From NCBI GenBank assembly GCA_018266775.1, contig JAFDZS010000010.1:507980-571979 (forward strand): a DNA stretch of 64,000 nucleotides, in the 5' to 3' direction. The position numbers and the translations under genes were made by a program. This DNA is from Bacteroidota bacterium (GTDB lineage Bacteria; Bacteroidota; Bacteroidia; Chitinophagales; Chitinophagaceae). Shown one piece after another: positions 53,540-61,742 of this stretch (position 1 is the first letter of the stretch; every line of letters begins with the position of its first letter). The notes beneath the pieces are model-generated. The model was not told where the DNA came from and did not search any database. It saw only the letters and a program-made list of their open reading frames with translations.

Positions 53540-54583
53540 ATGCAACCAATTAAAACAGCATTATGTTCTTTCGGAATGAGTGGCTGGGTATTCCATGCGC
53601 CATTCCTGCATCTGCATAAAGGGTTTGAATTGCATGGTGTGTGGGAGCGTTCTAAAAAAACAGCGAAAGAAAAATATCCCGGCATTAAATCATTCGATAC
53701 GTATGAAGCCCTGCTGCAGGATGCCGCCATCGGCCTGGTCATTGTAAACACACCCAACTATACGCATTTTGACTTTACACAAAAAGCGTTACAGGCAGGA
53801 AAACATGTGATTGTGGAAAAACCATTCTGCCTTACCACAGCTGAATGCAATACATTAATTGCCCTGGCCAAAGAAAAAGGAAAATTACTATCGGTATACC
53901 ACAACCGAAGATATGACAGCGATTTTAAGATCATCAAAAAAGTGGTGCAGGAAGGCTGGCTGGGAGAAATTGTGGAAGCAGAATTTCATTTTGACCGCTA
54001 TAGCGAAATATTAAGTCCTAAAGCTCATAAAGAAACACCCGGGCCTGGAACAGGATTGTTGTACGATCTCGGTTCTCACCTGGTTGACCAGGCATTGCAA
54101 TTGTTTGGTATGCCGGAAGCAGTGTTTGGTGATATCCGCATTGCACGAAAAATTTCGCTGGTAGATGATTATATGGAGTTGCTGTTATATTACCCGGAAA
54201 AAAGGGTACGGATAAAAGCAAGCTATGTAGTGCGTGAACCGCTGCCTTCTTACGCCATTCATGGCACTAAAGGATCATTCATAAAATCCAGGACAGATGT
54301 GCAGGAAAAAGCCCTGCAATCGGGTTTAACGCCAGATATGGATGATTGGGGAAAAGAGCCTGAAAACGAAATGGGTTTATTGCATGCAGAAATAAATGGA
54401 GCAGTGGTCAAAAAACTGCTGCCTGCTGCCAATGGAAATTATATGGATTATTACGAAGGCATTTACCAGGCACTTGTAAATGGTGCACCGTTGCCGGTAA
54501 CGGCAGCCCAGGGAAGAGATGTCATAACAGTGATAGAAAAAGCCTACCAGAGCAATAGCGAAAAACGGGTGATAGGCCTGTGA
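53540..54583 (+). CDS. Gfo/Idh/MocA-family oxidoreductase
   Basis: The 347-residue protein has an N-terminal Rossmann domain (IKTALCSFGMSGWVFHAPFLHLHKGFELHGVWE) and the family motif GKHVIVEKPFCLTTAE with its conserved lysine, then the C-terminal sugar-binding domain with GTGLLYDLGSHLVDQALQLFGMPEAVFGDI (conserved aspartate and histidine). The family oxidises or reduces sugars and inositols with NAD(P). Its place between the SDR and kduD suggests a role with a pectin-derived sugar, but the substrate is not known. The gene is the last before the second operator candidate. Confidence 0.9.
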   Translation: MQPIKTALCSFGMSGWVFHAPFLHLHKGFELHGVWERSKKTAKEKYPGIKSFDTYEALLQDAAIGLVIVNTPNYTHFDFTQKALQAGKHVIVEKPFCLTTAECNTLIALAKEKGKLLSVYHNRRYDSDFKIIKKVVQEGWLGEIVEAEFHFDRYSEILSPKAHKETPGPGTGLLYDLGSHLVDQALQLFGMPEAVFGDIRIARKISLVDDYMELLLYYPEKRVRIKASYVVREPLPSYAIHGTKGSFIKSRTDVQEKALQSGLTPDMDDWGKEPENEMGLLHAEINGAVVKKLLPAANGNYMDYYEGIYQALVNGAPLPVTAAQGRDVITVIEKAYQSNSEKRVIGL

Positions 54584-54644
54584 AAAAACTGAACAATAAT
54601 AGTAATAATACCAATGAAAAATAACGGTTTTCAGAGGGGGATTT

Positions 54645-54664
54645 ATCGGAAACGATTGCGTAAA
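54645..54664. promoter_or_regulatory. Candidate LacI operator upstream of kduD
   Basis: ATCGGAAACGATTGCGTAAA matches the site before susC (43398-43417) at 18 of 20 positions and keeps the central CG with partial dyad symmetry. A shorter AAACGATTG recurs at 54810-54818, just before the kduD start. Confidence 0.65.
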
Positions 54665-54822
54665 TAAAAGGGTTTCAATAGTTTTTTCTCTTAACAATTA
54701 GTGGTAAAATTGGTGTCTGAAAAAGAACTACCTGCCATTTGAAAAGAGCTTCATTGGGGAACTGAAAAAAGCATTCCTCATTTTGGTATTGCCGGAAACA
54801 GGCAGGGCAAAACGATTGTAAT

Positions 54823-55590
54823 ATGAATATCTTGGATCAATTTAAACTCAACGGAAAAATCGCTTTAGTAACAGGTTGTAATAAAGGAATCGGCAAAGCT
54901 ATGGCTATCGGATTAGCTGAAGCCGGGGCAGACATCATTGGTGTATCGGCAACGCTGGCGCCAGGCAGTGAAGTGGAAAAAGCGGTAACGGCGCTGGGCC
55001 GCAGCTTTAAAGTGTATCAATGTGATTTTGGCGACCGTTCTTCTCTAAAGTCTTTCACACAAAAAGTAACAGCAGAAAATCCACGTATCGATATTTTAGT
55101 AAACAATGCAGGAACCATTCTCCGTAACCCTGTAGCAGAACACAGCGATGAATATTGGGATAAAGTGATTGCCATTAACCTCGATGCACAGTTTATCATT
55201 ACCCGTGATATTGGGAAGACGATGCTGGCGCAGGGCAGTGGTAAGATCATCTTTACGGCATCATTGCTCAGTTTCCAGGGTGGTGTTAACGTGCCGGGTT
55301 ATGCAGCCAGTAAAGGTGCGGTGTCCAGTCTCATTAAAGCATTTGCCAATGAATGGGCCGGAAAAGGGATCAATGTAAACGGTATTGCACCGGGTTATAT
55401 CGCCACCGATAATACTGAAGCTTTACGCAACGATCCGGTGCGCAGTAAATCTATTCTTGACAGAATTCCGGCTAACCGTTGGGGTGAGCCGGATGATTTT
55501 AAAGGCGTGACGGTATTCCTTGCCGGCAAAGCCAGTGATTATATGAACGGAACTATTGTAACCGTGGATGGCGGATGGATGGGGAGGTAG
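54823..55590 (+). CDS. kduD: 2-dehydro-3-deoxy-D-gluconate 5-dehydrogenase
   Basis: The 255-residue SDR enzyme reduces 2,5-diketo-3-deoxygluconate to 2-keto-3-deoxygluconate in pectin breakdown. It begins MNILDQFKLNGKIALVTGCNKGIGKAMAIGLAEAGADIIG and has NNAGTILRNPVAEHS, S147/Y160/K164 in ASLLSFQGGVNVPGYAASKGAV, and the family end DYMNGTIVTVDGGWMGR. All catalytic residues are present, unlike the SDR at 52680. It probably begins a second LacI-controlled unit with kduI after a repeat array. Confidence 0.95.
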   Translation: MNILDQFKLNGKIALVTGCNKGIGKAMAIGLAEAGADIIGVSATLAPGSEVEKAVTALGRSFKVYQCDFGDRSSLKSFTQKVTAENPRIDILVNNAGTILRNPVAEHSDEYWDKVIAINLDAQFIITRDIGKTMLAQGSGKIIFTASLLSFQGGVNVPGYAASKGAVSSLIKAFANEWAGKGINVNGIAPGYIATDNTEALRNDPVRSKSILDRIPANRWGEPDDFKGVTVFLAGKASDYMNGTIVTVDGGWMGR

Positions 55591-55640
55591 GTGGTTAATT
55601 GGTTAATTAGTTTATTAGGTAATTAGTTAATTGGTATAAA

Positions 55641-56045
55641 AGTAAATAAAGTAAATAGGTATATAAAGAAGCGAAGCGTTTTCTTTCTGTCTTACAGTCT
55701 TTGCGGCAGAAAATGTGCGAAGCATTCTATGTGTCCTATGTAGTCGGGATAAGGGAAAAGTAAATAAAGTAAATAGGTATATAAAGAAGCGAAGCGTTTT
55801 CTTTCTGTCTTACAGTCTTTCCGGCAGAAAATGTGCGAAGCATTCTATGTGCCTATGTGGTCAGGAGAAGGAAAAAAGTAAATAAAGTAAATAGGTATAT
55901 AAAGAAGCGAAGCGCTTTCTTTCTGTCTTCCAGTCTTTCCGGCAGAAAATGTGCGAAGCATTCTATGTGTCCTATGTGCCTATGTGGTCGGGGTAAGGAA
56001 AAAGTAAGTAGTATATAAAGTAAATAATAAAGAAGCGAAGCATTT
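55641..56045. repeat. Tandem 118-126 bp repeats with GCGAAGC heptamers (cluster 1)
   Basis: Three units start at 55641, 55759 and 55877 and a partial one at 56003. Each reads AGTAAATAAAGTAAATAGGT, ATATAAAGAAGCGAAGCG, a CTTTCTGTCTTMCAGTCTTT block, then AAATGTGCGAAGCATTCTAT and GTGCCTATGTGGTC. GCGAAGC occurs twice per full unit (for example 55671 and 55717). Related arrays lie at 59405-59835 and 63783-64000. Confidence 0.9.
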
Positions 56046-56101
56046 AATGAATTGATCAAGTAAATATTTTTAAGCATTCAACAGACAGTTAAATAAAAAT
56101 T

Positions 56102-56974
56102 ATGCCAACTAAAAAAAATACCACAGCAACAAATTCCAACCGCTTTGAAATCCGGTTTCATAACAGCCCGGCAGAAGTAAGCCGGATGAATGCGACAGAA
56201 CTGCGCAGCAATTTCCTGGTACAGCAGATCATGCAGCCAGGCGAAATCAATTTTGTTTATACGCATTATGACCGTGTGCTTATCGGTGGTGTGGTACCCA
56301 CAATAAAAGCCATTGCATTGCCAACATATGCACCACTGCGTGCCGATTATTTTTTAGAAAGAAGAGAAATGGGCGCCATCAACGTTGGCGGAGATGGTGA
56401 AATAACAGTGGATGGAAAAACATATACTGTAAACCGCCTGGATTGTTTATACATGGGCAAAGGCAGTAAAAAAATATCTTTCAAAAGTAAATCAGTAAAA
56501 AAACCGGCTAAGTTTTATTTGCTGTCATCACCTGCACATGCTCCTTATCCAGTGCAATTGATGACAAAAGAAAAAGCATCACCCACAGAAATGGGTGCAA
56601 AAGCTACTGCCAATGAAAGAACCATTTACAAATACATTTATACCGATGGATTAAAAAGTTGCCAGCTGGTAATGGGCTTAACCATTTTAAAAGAAGGCAG
56701 CGTTTGGAATACCATGCCCACACATGTGCATGACCGCAGGATGGAAGCTTATTATTATTTCGATGTGCCCGAAAATCAAAAGATCATTCACCTGATGGGT
56801 GAACCCACAGAAACCAAACATCTGGTGGTCAGTAATGATGAAGCCATCATATCACCACCATGGAGCATTCACAGTGGTTGCGGCACCAGTAATTATGGTT
56901 TCATTTGGGGAATGGCAGGAGAGAATTTTATTTATACCGATATGGATCCGGTTAACATTAATGATTTACGCTAA
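56102..56974 (+). CDS. kduI: 5-keto-4-deoxyuronate isomerase
   Basis: The 290-residue cupin enzyme isomerises 5-keto-4-deoxyuronate to 2,5-diketo-3-deoxygluconate. It shows YTHYDRVLIGGVVPT, FLERREMGAINVGGDGEITVDG, and the metal site H208-V-H210 in MPTHVHDRRMEAYYYF with E215 and H257 in WSIHSGCGTSNYGFIWGMAGEN. It works directly before KduD. It is separated from kduD by the repeat array and is followed after 29 bases by the CE12-GH28 gene. Confidence 0.95.
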   Translation: MPTKKNTTATNSNRFEIRFHNSPAEVSRMNATELRSNFLVQQIMQPGEINFVYTHYDRVLIGGVVPTIKAIALPTYAPLRADYFLERREMGAINVGGDGEITVDGKTYTVNRLDCLYMGKGSKKISFKSKSVKKPAKFYLLSSPAHAPYPVQLMTKEKASPTEMGAKATANERTIYKYIYTDGLKSCQLVMGLTILKEGSVWNTMPTHVHDRRMEAYYYFDVPENQKIIHLMGEPTETKHLVVSNDEAIISPPWSIHSGCGTSNYGFIWGMAGENFIYTDMDPVNINDLR

Positions 56975-57003
56975 TTCAATACAGCTTTACGCATTCAGCT
57001 AAT

Positions 57004-59409
57004 ATGAAAATGACAAAAACTATTTTTATTGCGCTACTCGTCATCAGCGGACTGGCTTTTTTTACGCCGGATAAAAAACCTGTTATCTTTTTAATTGGAG
57101 ATTCCACCATGGCCAATAAACCACTGGAGGAAAATCCTGAACGGGGTTGGGGGCAATTGTTTCCCAATTATTTCACTAATGAAGTGGAAATACAAAATCA
57201 CGCCGTAAATGGAAGAAGTACAAAAAGTTTTATTCATGAACATCGCTGGGATACAGTGATGAGCCGCATGAAGCCCGGCGATTTTGTGCTGATACAGTTT
57301 GGCCATAACGATGAAAAATCTGAAGACAGTACACGTTCTGCGCCGGCACACACATTGTATAAAGAAAATTTGATCCGTTTTATTAATGATACCCGCAGCA
57401 AAGGTGCAACACCCATATTGATCACGCCGGTAATGCGCCGTAATTTTGATGCCAACGGAAAATTTGAAGATACCCATGGTGATTACCCCGCAGTAGTAAA
57501 AGAAGTGGGACAATTGATGAAAGTGGATGTGATCGACCTGCATCAAAGCAGTGAGGAGTTAATTGTAAAAGAAGGCGTGGAAAACAGCAAACGTTTTTTT
57601 CTGCATATACCTGCCGGTCATTTTGATGCAGTAAAAAAAGACCGGGTGGACAATACGCACTTCAGTGAATATGGTGCACAGTCAATGGCATCATTGGTTT
57701 GTCAAAGTATCAAAGATCAAAATCTGCCATTAGCCAAATACCTGGCGCCATCGGATTTTAAAGAGAAGTATGCATTCGAGTTGCCGAAAATTTATCAACC
57801 CCATTTTAAAAAAGATACGTTTAATATTTTGAGTTATGGCGCCGTTGCCGATGGGTTGACGTTAAACACCAAAGCCATCAATGATGCCATCGATGCCTGT
57901 GCAGCAAAAGGCGGCGGCGTGGTGGAAATTCCACGCGGAAGTTTTGTAACCGGCCCTGTCATTATGAAAAGCAATATCAACCTGCACCTCGACCGTGGTG
58001 CATTGGTGATTTTCAGTTCCGACTTTAACCAGTATCCCTTAGTGGTATCTACATTCGAAGGTGTGGATGCGGTGCGTTGCCGTTCGCCCTTTACGGCAGA
58101 ACATTTGGAAAATATTGCCATTACCGGTCATGGTATCATGAACGGTAATGGTTTTTACTGGAGGCCATTGCAGAAAGATAAAGTGAGCGAAAGCCAGTGG
58201 ATTGCACACCAGAAAAAATATGGCGGTGTGCTCAATGAAAATAAAAAGACATGGTATAATTCACCCGGTGCATTGAAAGGATCGCTGACGAATAATATTG
58301 GCAAGATCACCGCAGGAAAAACGGTCAATGATTTTGAAGAGGTGAAAGGATTTCTTCGCCCGAATATGATCAGGATATTTGATTGTAAAAATATTTTGAT
58401 CGAAGATGTAACGTTTGAAAACTCTCCAGCATGGACAACGCACATCAACGGCAGTGAACACATCACGCTTAAAAACCTTACGGTAAAAAATCCGTGGTAT
58501 GGGGTAAACACTGATGCACTGGATTTGGAAAGCAGTAAAAATGCATTGGTGGAAGATTGTCATTTTGATACCGGCGATGATGGCATCTGCATCAAAAGCG
58601 GTCGTGATGCAGAAGGAAGAAAAAAAGGAATGCCTACAAAAGATGTGATTGTAAAAAACTGTGTGGTGTATCACGCACATGGCGGATTCGTTGTGGGTAG
58701 TGAAATGAGCGGCGGCACCAACAATATGTTTGTAAGCAATTGCACATTCATTGGTACAGATATTGGATTGCGTTTTAAAACCACCCGTGGCCGCGGCGGC
58801 ATGGTGGAAAATATTTACGTTAATAATATCGATATGAAAGACATTGCTGCGGAAGCGATCTTGTTCGACATGTATTACATGGCTAAAGACCCTGTGGTAT
58901 TAGCAGGTGAAAAGAGAGAACCACCAGTGGTGGAAATGAAACCCGTTGATGAAACCACACCACAGTTCCAGAATTTTTATTTCCACAACATTACCTGCAA
59001 CGGAGCATCCAAAGGAATTTTTGTACGGGGGATACCGGAAATGCACGTAAAAAATGTGTTGATTGAAAATGCCGTATTGCAGGCAGATGAAGGCATCGAC
59101 ATACAGGAAGCCAGTAATATCAACCTGAACAATGTTACCATGCTGAGCAGGAATACCAAACCTGTCGCGTATATTTTAAACAGCGATAACATCAATATCA
59201 GCAACCTGAAATATAAAGACAGTGCAGATATTTTGGCCATGGTACAGGGGGAAAGAACTAAAGGGGTTTCAATAATTAATACTGATACAAACAAAGCCAA
59301 ACAAAAAGTGATGGCGGGTTTTGGAGTAAAAGATACAGACATTATGTGGGAAGTTCCGAAAGCGCAGGTACCGGCAAATAGTAAGGGGAAGAAGAAAAGG
59401 AAAGGGTGA
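57004..59409 (+). CDS. CE12 acetylesterase - GH28 polygalacturonase/rhamnogalacturonase fusion
   Basis: The 801-residue secreted enzyme combines two domains. Residues about 25-250 are a CE12 SGNH esterase: S34 in FLIGDSTMANK, HAVNGRSTKSF, N102 in FGHNDEKSE and D216/H219 in VDNTHFSEYGA. Residues about 272-760 are a GH28 beta-helix: FNILSYGAVADGLTLNTKAINDAI, N502-D504 in GVNTDALDLESS, the acid pair D525-D526 in DTGDDGICIKSG, H559 in AHGGFVVGSEMSGG and R590 in GLRFKTTRGRGG. It would deacetylate rhamnogalacturonan and hydrolyse galacturonate linkages. The tail is lysine/arginine-rich (SKGKKKRKG). Endo- versus exo-action is unknown. Confidence 0.93.
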   Translation: MKMTKTIFIALLVISGLAFFTPDKKPVIFLIGDSTMANKPLEENPERGWGQLFPNYFTNEVEIQNHAVNGRSTKSFIHEHRWDTVMSRMKPGDFVLIQFGHNDEKSEDSTRSAPAHTLYKENLIRFINDTRSKGATPILITPVMRRNFDANGKFEDTHGDYPAVVKEVGQLMKVDVIDLHQSSEELIVKEGVENSKRFFLHIPAGHFDAVKKDRVDNTHFSEYGAQSMASLVCQSIKDQNLPLAKYLAPSDFKEKYAFELPKIYQPHFKKDTFNILSYGAVADGLTLNTKAINDAIDACAAKGGGVVEIPRGSFVTGPVIMKSNINLHLDRGALVIFSSDFNQYPLVVSTFEGVDAVRCRSPFTAEHLENIAITGHGIMNGNGFYWRPLQKDKVSESQWIAHQKKYGGVLNENKKTWYNSPGALKGSLTNNIGKITAGKTVNDFEEVKGFLRPNMIRIFDCKNILIEDVTFENSPAWTTHINGSEHITLKNLTVKNPWYGVNTDALDLESSKNALVEDCHFDTGDDGICIKSGRDAEGRKKGMPTKDVIVKNCVVYHAHGGFVVGSEMSGGTNNMFVSNCTFIGTDIGLRFKTTRGRGGMVENIYVNNIDMKDIAAEAILFDMYYMAKDPVVLAGEKREPPVVEMKPVDETTPQFQNFYFHNITCNGASKGIFVRGIPEMHVKNVLIENAVLQADEGIDIQEASNINLNNVTMLSRNTKPVAYILNSDNINISNLKYKDSADILAMVQGERTKGVSIINTDTNKAKQKVMAGFGVKDTDIMWEVPKAQVPANSKGKKKRKG

Positions 59410-59835
59410 TAAGTAAATAAAGTATATAGGTAAATAAAGTAATGAAGATTATACGTTGCGTTCAGGTGTCTTTGTGAGCAGGAATAAATGCGAAGCATTC
59501 TATGTGTCCTATGTTCCTATGTGGTCGTGCCAGGTAAATAATGTTAATGAAGTAAATAAAGTAAATAGGTAAATAAAGTGGCGAAGTGTAAACGTTGTGC
59601 ATAAAGCTTTTGTGAGTAAGAATAAATGCGAAGCATTCTATGTGTCCTGTGTTCCTATGTGGTCGTACCAGGTAAAAAAAGTAAATAGGTAAATAAAGTG
59701 GCGAAGTGTAAACGTTGTGCATAAAGCTTTTGTGAGTAAGAATAAATGCGAAGCATTCTATGTGTCCTATGTTCCTATGTGGTCGAAATGAAAAGTAAAT
59801 AAGTATATAAAGTAAAAAGAGTAAATAAAGTATAT
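59405..59835. repeat. Tandem ~120-bp repeats with GCGAAGC heptamers (cluster 2)
   Basis: Three units carry AATAAATGCGAAGCATTCTA and TGTTCCTATGTGGTCG; GCGAAGC lies at 59490, 59628 and 59748. The last two units repeat over tens of bases exactly 120 bases apart (from GCGAAGTGTAAACGTTGTGC onward). AT-rich AAGTAAATAAAGT runs join the units. Confidence 0.9.
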
Positions 59836-59844
59836 CAATATAAA

Positions 59845-61740
59845 ATGAAAAAAATAACCACGCTTCTTTTCACTATTGCAGTGCTCCAAAGCCAGGCGCA
59901 AAGCCCTGCAGAGAAACTGGGTGCAACCGTATTAAATATCTGGAAAGATACGGTGCCCATTGGCAGCAACACCAAATGGAGTTATGATATGGGCGTAACG
60001 CTGAAGGGTTTTGAAGGCCTGTGGTTGAACACCGGAAACGCCGCATGGTTTACCGCCATTCAAAAAAAGATAGACTATTTTGTAAAAGACGATGGCAGCA
60101 TAAAAAACTATGAAAAGGATGATTATAACCTGGACATGATCAACAATGGCAAACTGGTATTGTTGCTGTATCGTGTAACAGGAAAGGAAAAATATAAAAA
60201 AGCAGCCGATTTATTGCGCAGCCAGCTGTTGTCACAACCACGCACAAACGAAGGTGGTTTCTGGCATAAGAAAATATACCCCTGGCAAATGTGGTTGGAT
60301 GGACTGTATATGGCAGAACCTTTCTATGCAGAATATGCCATGTTGTTTCACCAGGACACTGCGTTTAACGATATCGCCAATCAGTTCATCTGGATAGAAA
60401 AACATACAAGAGACCCCAAAACCGGGTTGTTGTATCACGGCTGGGATGAAAGTAAAACACAGCAATGGGCCAATAAAACCACGGGCTTGTCTCCACATTT
60501 CTGGTCAAGGGCAATGGGCTGGTACAGCGATGCCATTGTTGATGTACTCGATTATTTTCCTGCAAATCATCCCAAAAGAAAAGCGTTGATTGATATCTTA
60601 AACAGGTTAGTAAATGCATTGGGAAAATACCAGGATAAAACAACAGGCGTGTGGTATGATATTCTTAATTATTCCGGTCCCAACAAAGAAAAAAATTATT
60701 TAGAAGCCAGTGCCAGTTGCCAGTTTACTTATGCAATTGCAAAAGGCGTGCGCAAAGGATATTTACCTGCATCAAAAATGTCAATGGCACAAAAAGCTTA
60801 TGCGGGAATTCTCAAGCAATTCATCAAAGAAGAAAATGGAAAAACCGTATTAACCGGAACCGTTAAAGGCAGTGGTTTAGGTGGTAATCCCTATCGTGAT
60901 GGTACGTTTACCTATTACATGAGTGAACCGGTGATCACCAATGATCCCAAAGGAATGGGTGCTTTCTTGTTAGCGGCCAATGAAATGGAAATGAGTAAAA
61001 CACAATCTTTGGGTAAAGGAAAAACGGTACTGCTCGATCGTTGGTTCAACAGCGAAAAAAAGAAAGATGCAACAGGCGCAGAAGTGTACTGGCATTATGT
61101 GTGGAACGACAGAAGCAACTCTGGTTTCAGCACATTTGGCCATGTGTTTGAAAAATATGGTGCACAGTTGGCATCACTCGATGTTGCACCCACTGCAGCA
61201 AATATGAAAACAGCTGCAGTGTATGTCATTGTTGATCCTGATCACATACGTGATAACCCTAACCCCAATTATGTAACAGAGAAAGATGCACAAACCATCA
61301 GCAATTGGGTAAAGGCAGGCGGCACTTTGTTGTTAATGGCCAATGACAGCAATAACTGCGATCTGAAACATTTTAATATTCTCGCTTCAAAATTCGGTAT
61401 CAGTTTTACAGACAAGAGTTTGAATATGGTGAAGAACGACATCTTTGAACAGGGGGTTGTTTATCCGGGCGATAATAACCCCATTTTTAAAACCACTAAA
61501 AAAATGTATTTGAAAGAGATCAGTGCATTGGCAATACAATCTCCTGCAACTGCAAATGCAGTTAAAGATGGAGATGTGATCATCGCTACAGCCAATTATG
61601 GTAAAGGAAAGGTATTGGCCGTTGGTGATCCCTGGTTGTACAATGAATATGCCGATGGAAGAAAACTGCCCGCGGAATATGAAAACTATAAAGCTGCGGA
61701 AGATTTGGTGCAATGGTTATTGAGTACACCCAAAAAATAA
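59845..61740 (+). CDS. GH105 unsaturated rhamnogalacturonyl hydrolase with DUF4350-like tail
   Basis: The 631-residue protein has a signal peptide ending QSQA-QS. Residues about 22-385 form the alpha/alpha-barrel of GH88/GH105 with D97 in DDYNLDMINNG and D152 in PWQMWLDGLYMAEPF, plus LYHGWDESKTQQWANKTTGLSPHFWSRAMGWY. These enzymes remove the unsaturated uronic acid left by lyases. Residues about 390-631 (VYVIVDPDHIRDNPNPNYVTEKDAQTISNWVKAGGTLLLMANDSNN and GKGKVLAVGDPWLYNEY) form a DUF4350/glutamine-amidotransferase-like domain without a catalytic cysteine, perhaps for sugar binding. It ends 2 bases before the CE8-PL10 gene. Confidence 0.9.
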   Translation: MKKITTLLFTIAVLQSQAQSPAEKLGATVLNIWKDTVPIGSNTKWSYDMGVTLKGFEGLWLNTGNAAWFTAIQKKIDYFVKDDGSIKNYEKDDYNLDMINNGKLVLLLYRVTGKEKYKKAADLLRSQLLSQPRTNEGGFWHKKIYPWQMWLDGLYMAEPFYAEYAMLFHQDTAFNDIANQFIWIEKHTRDPKTGLLYHGWDESKTQQWANKTTGLSPHFWSRAMGWYSDAIVDVLDYFPANHPKRKALIDILNRLVNALGKYQDKTTGVWYDILNYSGPNKEKNYLEASASCQFTYAIAKGVRKGYLPASKMSMAQKAYAGILKQFIKEENGKTVLTGTVKGSGLGGNPYRDGTFTYYMSEPVITNDPKGMGAFLLAANEMEMSKTQSLGKGKTVLLDRWFNSEKKKDATGAEVYWHYVWNDRSNSGFSTFGHVFEKYGAQLASLDVAPTAANMKTAAVYVIVDPDHIRDNPNPNYVTEKDAQTISNWVKAGGTLLLMANDSNNCDLKHFNILASKFGISFTDKSLNMVKNDIFEQGVVYPGDNNPIFKTTKKMYLKEISALAIQSPATANAVKDGDVIIATANYGKGKVLAVGDPWLYNEYADGRKLPAEYENYKAAEDLVQWLLSTPKK

Positions 61741-61742
61741 AA

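Noticed and set aside
55833..56077. Short frames inside the GCGAAGC repeat array
   Set aside because: They follow the repeat unit on both strands and have no independent support.
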